From contig NZ_CABHOL010000009.1 in assembly GCF_902168135.1 (NCBI RefSeq), positions 1-64,000 on the forward strand: a stretch of DNA of 64,000 nucleotides. The letters are read 5' to 3'. The translations under genes and the position numbers were made by a program. The notes below the pieces were generated by a model. That model saw only the letters and a list, made by a program, of their open reading frames with translations. It did not search any database and was not told the origin of the DNA. The DNA comes from an uncultured Fluviicola sp. GTDB taxonomy: Bacteria > Bacteroidota > Bacteroidia > Flavobacteriales_D > Crocinitomicaceae. This document shows, one piece after another, positions 60,333-64,000 of the stretch (positions within the stretch are counted from its first letter, which is position 1; each line of letters opens with the position of its first letter).

Positions 60333-60350
60333 TTTTCCTAAAAATTCAAT

Positions 60351-62033
60351 ATGTCTGACGATAAGAAAATCATATTTTCCATGGTGGGAGTTTCCAAAGT
60401 GACTCCACAGGGAAAGCAAATCATTAAAAATATTTACCTCTCGTTTTTCTACGGTGCGAAGATCGGGATCATCGGTTTGAACGGTTCCGGAAAATCCACC
60501 GTAATGAAGATTATTGCCGGTTTGGATAAATCTTACCAGGGAGATGTGGTGTTCTCACCGGGATATTCTGTTGGTTATTTGCCGCAGGAACCTGAACTGG
60601 ACCTGAAAAAGACTGTAAAAGAAGTCGTTATGGAAGGGGTGCAGGATATCGTGGATATTCTAAAAGAGTACGAGGAAATCAATGCCGCTTTCATGGACGA
60701 AGAAGTCTTGAATGATCCGGATAAAATGGATAAACTGATTGCCCGTCAGGGAGTGGTACAAGATAAAATTGATGCAGTAGATGCATGGGAACTGGATAAT
60801 AAGCTTGAACGTGCAATGGACGCTTTGCGCTGTCCGCCGGATGATCAGCTGATCGAAACGCTTTCCGGAGGTGAGAAACGCCGTGTTGCTTTGTGCCGTT
60901 TATTGCTTCAAAACCCGGATATCCTTTTACTGGATGAGCCTACCAACCACTTGGATGCAGAGTCTATTGACTGGTTGGAACAGCATTTACAGCAATACAA
61001 AGGAACGGTGATCGCTGTAACGCACGACCGTTACTTCCTGGACAATGTTGCGGGATGGATTCTTGAGCTAGATCGTGGAGAAGGTATTCCGTGGAAAGGA
61101 AACTACTCTTCCTGGTTAGAGCAAAAAGGAAATCGCCTGAAAGAAGAAGAAAAAACAGAATCCAAACGTCAGAAAATGCTTGCCCGCGAGTTAGAGTGGG
61201 TGCGTATGAATCCGAAGGGCCGCCATGCGAAGAATAAAGCGCGTATTCAGAACTACGACAAAATGATGTCGGAAGAAATGAAGGACAAGGAAGTGAAATT
61301 GGAAATCCCGATTCCAAATGGTCCGCGTCTTGGTAATAATGTGATCGATGCAGAGCATGTGATGAAAGCATTCGGTGACAAGGTACTTTACGAAGATTTG
61401 AACTTCAAATTACCGCCGGCAGGAATTGTTGGGATTATCGGGCCGAATGGTGCCGGTAAAACAACGATTTTCAAGATGATAATGGATGAATTGAAGCCGG
61501 ACAAAGGAACATTTGCAATTGGTGAAACGGTGAAGATCGGTTACGTAGATCAGACACACAAAGATATCTCTCCTGAAAAGACGGTTTTTGAAGTGATTGG
61601 AGGAGGGAATGAGTTTATCGAGATCGGAAACCAGAAATTCAATGCGCGTGCTTATTTGTCGAAATTCAATTTTGCAGGTTCTGACCAAAGCAAGAAAGTA
61701 GGAGTGCTTTCCGGTGGTGAACGGAATCGCCTGCATCTGGCAATGACATTGATGACTGAGGCAAACGTGCTTTTGCTGGATGAGCCTACCAACGATATCG
61801 ATGTGAACACATTGCGCGCTTTGGAAGAAGGAATTGAAAGCTTCGCAGGTTGTGCGGTGGTTATTTCCCACGACCGCTGGTTCCTGGACCGTATTTGTAC
61901 GCATATCTTGGCTTTTGAAGGAGATTCACAGGTCGTTTGGTTCGAAGGGTCTTATTCGGAGTACGAAGAAAACAAGCGCAAACGCCTGGGAGATGCTGCT
62001 CCGAAACGGATTAAATACCGTAAACTGGTTTAA
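60351..62033 (+). CDS. ettA: Energy-dependent translational throttle EttA (ABC-F)
   Basis: A 560-residue soluble ABC-F protein that binds the ribosomal E site and gates translation by ATP/ADP ratio. It has two ABC domains. The first has Walker A GLNGSGKST near 43, signature LSGGEKRRVALCRLLL and DEPTNHLD; the second has GPNGAGKTT near 364, LSGGERNRLHLAMTL and DEPTNDID. Between them lies the P-site-tRNA interaction linker with WVRMNPKGRHAKNKAR, and an arm insertion in domain 1. Length and motifs fit EttA. It is monocistronic; a 65-bp repeat follows. Confidence 0.95.
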   Translation: MSDDKKIIFSMVGVSKVTPQGKQIIKNIYLSFFYGAKIGIIGLNGSGKSTVMKIIAGLDKSYQGDVVFSPGYSVGYLPQEPELDLKKTVKEVVMEGVQDIVDILKEYEEINAAFMDEEVLNDPDKMDKLIARQGVVQDKIDAVDAWELDNKLERAMDALRCPPDDQLIETLSGGEKRRVALCRLLLQNPDILLLDEPTNHLDAESIDWLEQHLQQYKGTVIAVTHDRYFLDNVAGWILELDRGEGIPWKGNYSSWLEQKGNRLKEEEKTESKRQKMLARELEWVRMNPKGRHAKNKARIQNYDKMMSEEMKDKEVKLEIPIPNGPRLGNNVIDAEHVMKAFGDKVLYEDLNFKLPPAGIVGIIGPNGAGKTTIFKMIMDELKPDKGTFAIGETVKIGYVDQTHKDISPEKTVFEVIGGGNEFIEIGNQKFNARAYLSKFNFAGSDQSKKVGVLSGGERNRLHLAMTLMTEANVLLLDEPTNDIDVNTLRALEEGIESFAGCAVVISHDRWFLDRICTHILAFEGDSQVVWFEGSYSEYEENKRKRLGDAAPKRIKYRKLV

Positions 62034-62040
62034 GAAGAGA

Positions 62041-62105
62041 ATTATCAATTATGAATGGAGGAATTATCAAACTTGATAGTTGTAGAATTGATAATTGATA
62101 ATTTT
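62041..62105. repeat. 65-bp MITE-like element, copy A
   Basis: It starts ATTATCAATTAT (62041-62052) and has the exact inverted repeat ATAATTGATAAT at 62091-62102. An inner palindrome near 62062-62081 is slightly degraded. Copy B (62350-62414) differs at only 4 of 65 positions. It lies 7 bases after the EttA stop codon. Confidence 0.8.
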
Positions 62106-62128
62106 TTTCAAATTTTAATTTGAAAAAA
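62103..62128. repeat. A/T hairpin at the VF530-gene start
   Basis: TTTTTTCAAATT (62103-62114), spacer TT, AATTTGAAAAAA (62117-62128). The right arm touches the A of the start codon at 62128, so folding could hide the ribosome-binding region. Confidence 0.6.
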
Positions 62129-62343
62129 TGGACCCTCTACACGGAATAACATTGGAACGTATAGTAACCGAACTGGTTGAAGAGTTTGGCTTTGAACGTT
62201 TGGGAAAACTGATCCCGATCAATTGTTTCATGCATGAGCCGAGTATCAAATCCAGCCTGAAATTCCTGCGTAAAACACCGTGGGCAAGGGCTAAAGTGGA
62301 AGATTTATACATCAACAGGATCGTAAATATTCGAAATAGCTAA
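62128..62343 (+). CDS. VF530 / DUF2132 DNA-binding-like protein
   Basis: A 71-residue protein matching the VF530 family: [58 protein letters not shown]. The family has an all-helical fold, and the [12 protein letters not shown] motif is almost invariant; a nucleic-acid-binding role has been proposed for VF530 from structure. Entire length is one domain. It is flanked on each side by a copy of the same 65-bp repeat, a MITE-bracketed arrangement. Confidence 0.88.
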   Translation: MDPLHGITLERIVTELVEEFGFERLGKLIPINCFMHEPSIKSSLKFLRKTPWARAKVEDLYINRIVNIRNS

Positions 62344-62349
62344 TATGTA

Positions 62350-62414
62350 ATTGTCAATTATGAATGGAGGAATTATCAAGCTTGATAATTGTAGAATTGA
62401 TAATTCATAATTTT
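62350..62414. repeat. 65-bp MITE-like element, copy B
   Basis: Contains a perfect 20-base palindrome AATTATCAAGCTTGATAATT (62371-62390) and ends ATAATTCATAAT, so the terminal inverted repeat is degraded by one base. Same orientation as copy A, 309 bases away, ending 7 bases before the pepD ATG. Confidence 0.8.
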
Positions 62415-62421
62415 AAAAAAT

Positions 62422-63873
62422 ATGGAAGTAAGAGATTTAGAACCGAAAGCATTGTGGAACCATTTTGCTGATTTGAATGCAGTACCACGTCCGTCTAAAA
62501 AAGAAGAGCGTGTAATCGGATTCATGATGAACTTTGGAAAGTCGCTGGGTTTGGAGACTATTCAGGATCATATCGGTAACGTGATTATTAAAAAACCGGC
62601 AACATCCGGGATGGAAGGCAGACAAACCATTGTGATGCAATCGCATTTGGATATGGTGCACCAAAAAAATTCCGATACGATCTTTGATTTTGATTCCCAG
62701 GGAATTGAAATGCTGGTAGACGGAGATTGGGTGCGTGCAAACGGAACAACTCTTGGGGCCGACAATGGGATTGGTGTTGCGGCGATCATGGCGGTACTGA
62801 AATCAACAGATATTGCTCACCCGGCCATTGAAGCGTTATTTACCATTGATGAAGAAACGGGAATGACCGGAGCTTTACAGGTTGATGCTTCCAATATTTC
62901 CGGAACGGTCTTATTGAACCTGGATACGGAAGATGATGATGAGTTATCTATCGGGTGTGCCGGTGGAATCGATACCAATACAAGTACGGCAATTACCTAT
63001 GAAGATCTTCCGAGCAACTATGTTTGTTTTGATATCAAGCTTCGGGGATTGCTCGGCGGACACTCCGGAATGGATATTCATTTGGGAAGAGGAAATGCCA
63101 ATAAATGGATGAACCGCTTGTTTAAACATGTAAGATCAGTTGTGGACCTGAAATTATGCAGCCTTGACGGTGGAAGTCTGAGAAATGCTATTCCGCGCGA
63201 AAGCACAGCTGTTGTTGCTGTTGCAAAAGATGAAAGAACAAAATTCCACGAAGCAGTTGACGAAATTATTGCTCAAATCAAAACTGAATACCAGTCGATT
63301 GAGAAAGATGCTAGCTGGACTATTTCTGAAAGTGGAGATTTAAACCGGGTTGTAAAAGATTCTGATTTCGAACGGATTATAAATTCAATTTACGCGGTTC
63401 ATAACGGGGTTTACCGCATGAGTCCGGCGATTGAAGGATTGGTAGAGGCTTCTTCCAGTTTGGCAAAAGTAACTGTCGGAGATGGTGTCTTTACAACGCA
63501 GTCTTTACAGCGTAGTTCGGTGGAATCATCCAAGGCAGATGTAGCGAATACGATTCGTGCGGCATTTGAAAGCGTGGGAGTGGAAGTTGTTCAGGGCGGA
63601 GAATATCCGGGCTGGGAACCAAATGCAGATTCTGCAATTTTGAAACTGATGGCAGACATGTACCGTCAGAAATTCAATGCGGAACCGAATATTAAAGCGT
63701 GTCACGCCGGTTTGGAATGTGGGATCTTAGGAAAACATTTCCCGGGAATGGACATGATCTCTTTCGGACCGAATATTCGCGGAGCGCATTCTCCGGATGA
63801 ATGTGTACAAATTTCATCCGTTCAGAAATTCTGGGATTATTTGCTAGAGGTGCTAAAACGTATTCCTGAGTAA
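62422..63873 (+). CDS. pepD: Aminoacyl-histidine dipeptidase PepD (M20)
   Basis: A 483-residue M20C metallopeptidase. The first metal His is in IVMQSHLDMVHQ, the bridging Asp in TLGADNGIGVAAI, the catalytic Glu pair in FTIDEETGMTG, and later ligands include NLDTEDDDE and the C-terminal His in RGAHSPDECVQ. A lid domain (about 210-380) includes GHSGMDIHLGRGNANKWM. It hydrolyses X-His and other dipeptides, in the cytoplasm. Length is typical. The start follows repeat copy B by 7 bases, and there is no promoter of the TAnnTTTG type, so transcription may begin further upstream. Confidence 0.95.
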   Translation: MEVRDLEPKALWNHFADLNAVPRPSKKEERVIGFMMNFGKSLGLETIQDHIGNVIIKKPATSGMEGRQTIVMQSHLDMVHQKNSDTIFDFDSQGIEMLVDGDWVRANGTTLGADNGIGVAAIMAVLKSTDIAHPAIEALFTIDEETGMTGALQVDASNISGTVLLNLDTEDDDELSIGCAGGIDTNTSTAITYEDLPSNYVCFDIKLRGLLGGHSGMDIHLGRGNANKWMNRLFKHVRSVVDLKLCSLDGGSLRNAIPRESTAVVAVAKDERTKFHEAVDEIIAQIKTEYQSIEKDASWTISESGDLNRVVKDSDFERIINSIYAVHNGVYRMSPAIEGLVEASSSLAKVTVGDGVFTTQSLQRSSVESSKADVANTIRAAFESVGVEVVQGGEYPGWEPNADSAILKLMADMYRQKFNAEPNIKACHAGLECGILGKHFPGMDMISFGPNIRGAHSPDECVQISSVQKFWDYLLEVLKRIPE

Positions 63874-63913
63874 TATATTGATGCAGTTTGTGTTAGTTGA
63901 GAGAATTGGAGGG

Positions 63914-64000
63914 ATGACTCATACGGAGTTTTTCTTCTATTATTCTATTCCGATTGTTATTGTTTTGATAGCACTCTTTTTTACTGTAAGGAAATACAGT
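63914..64000 (+). CDS. Truncated membrane protein at contig edge
   Basis: An open frame runs off the end. From ATG 63914 it reads MTHTEFFFYYSIPIVIVLIA then LFFTVRKYS, one clear N-terminal membrane helix. An in-frame ATG at 63881, 7 bases after the pepD stop, would add MQFVLVERIGG. Too little is present to assign a family. Confidence 0.45.
   Translation, partial: MTHTEFFFYYSIPIVIVLIALFFTVRKYS

Noticed and set aside
1-64000. CRISPR arrays, tRNA, rRNA, tmRNA genes
   Set aside because: Gaps between genes are short; I found no regularly spaced identical repeats with unique spacers and no cloverleaf or rRNA-like sequence by eye.

Overview
The window reads as one chromosomal contig end of a Bacteroidota bacterium, most likely Flavobacteriales and possibly a Crocinitomicaceae/Fluviicola-like lineage. 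The phylum call rests on type IX secretion C-terminal domains, TonB receptors with carboxypeptidase-like N-terminal plugs, a GAPDH of about 480 residues with an N-terminal extension, many short lipoproteins, near-absence of Shine-Dalgarno sites, and repeated TAnnTTTG promoter elements with upstream TTG/TTTG boxes. The family call is an impression only. Bases 1-70 are not biological: they are an Illumina Nextera i7 adapter, so genomic sequence begins at base 71 inside a truncated gene.

Layout. 71-2463: SRPBCC, DoxX-like and VOC genes, a Crp/Fnr regulator and a DUF6326-type membrane protein. 2627-5296: two T9SS cargo proteins. 5405-7468 (minus): acidic-tailed RRM protein, MscL, RecR. 7557-8709: a membrane protein overlapping smpB. 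8809-10667 (minus): J-domain membrane protein overlapping a MenE-like ligase. 10880-11700: thioredoxin-like protein and a lipoprotein. 11704-14907 (minus): overlapping rarA, LpxL-type acyltransferase and Ycf48-like gene. 15059-18310 (minus): YqgE and LptD, facing 18664-23540 (plus): amidase, MCE/MlaD, two HdrC/HdrB-like Fe-S proteins and a conserved small protein. 23618-24862: PLP decarboxylase. 25076-28208 (minus): DUF4421 protein and S9 peptidase. 28277-33042: methyltransferase, di-haem peroxidase, ECF sigma factor, two paralogous outer-membrane proteins. 33130-36713: pyrD, HMG-CoA lyase, three lipoproteins. 36842-40118: a probable metal-acquisition cassette behind a perfect 7-1-7 palindrome. 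40335-44473 (minus): GAPDH, RpoD-type sigma factor, HtrA protease. 44601-52440: dapF, an unknown, a KilA-N protein, GNAT, mltG, a Tat-type asparaginase, GH2 mannosidase and MarR. 52563-57538: TonB receptor, helicase, lipoprotein. 57804-60221: five small membrane proteins. 60351-64000: EttA, VF530-type protein, PepD and a truncated membrane ORF.

Most genes are core functions: envelope construction (LptD, MCE, amidase, LpxL, MltG, DapF), translation support (SmpB, EttA), replication repair (RecR, RarA) and transcription (RpoD, ECF, Crp/Fnr, MarR). The most suggestive accessory unit is the 36.8-40.1 kb cassette: a His/Cys-rich small envelope protein, a ZnuD-reminiscent TonB receptor and an acidic lipoprotein, with the palindrome overlapping the -33 region of a good Bacteroidota promoter. 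Between genes there are several families of small palindromic repeats (TTGAAC-rich, CGCAAAG-rich, and a 65-bp MITE-like pair around the VF530 gene). I saw no rRNA, tRNA, CRISPR array, IS element or integrase.
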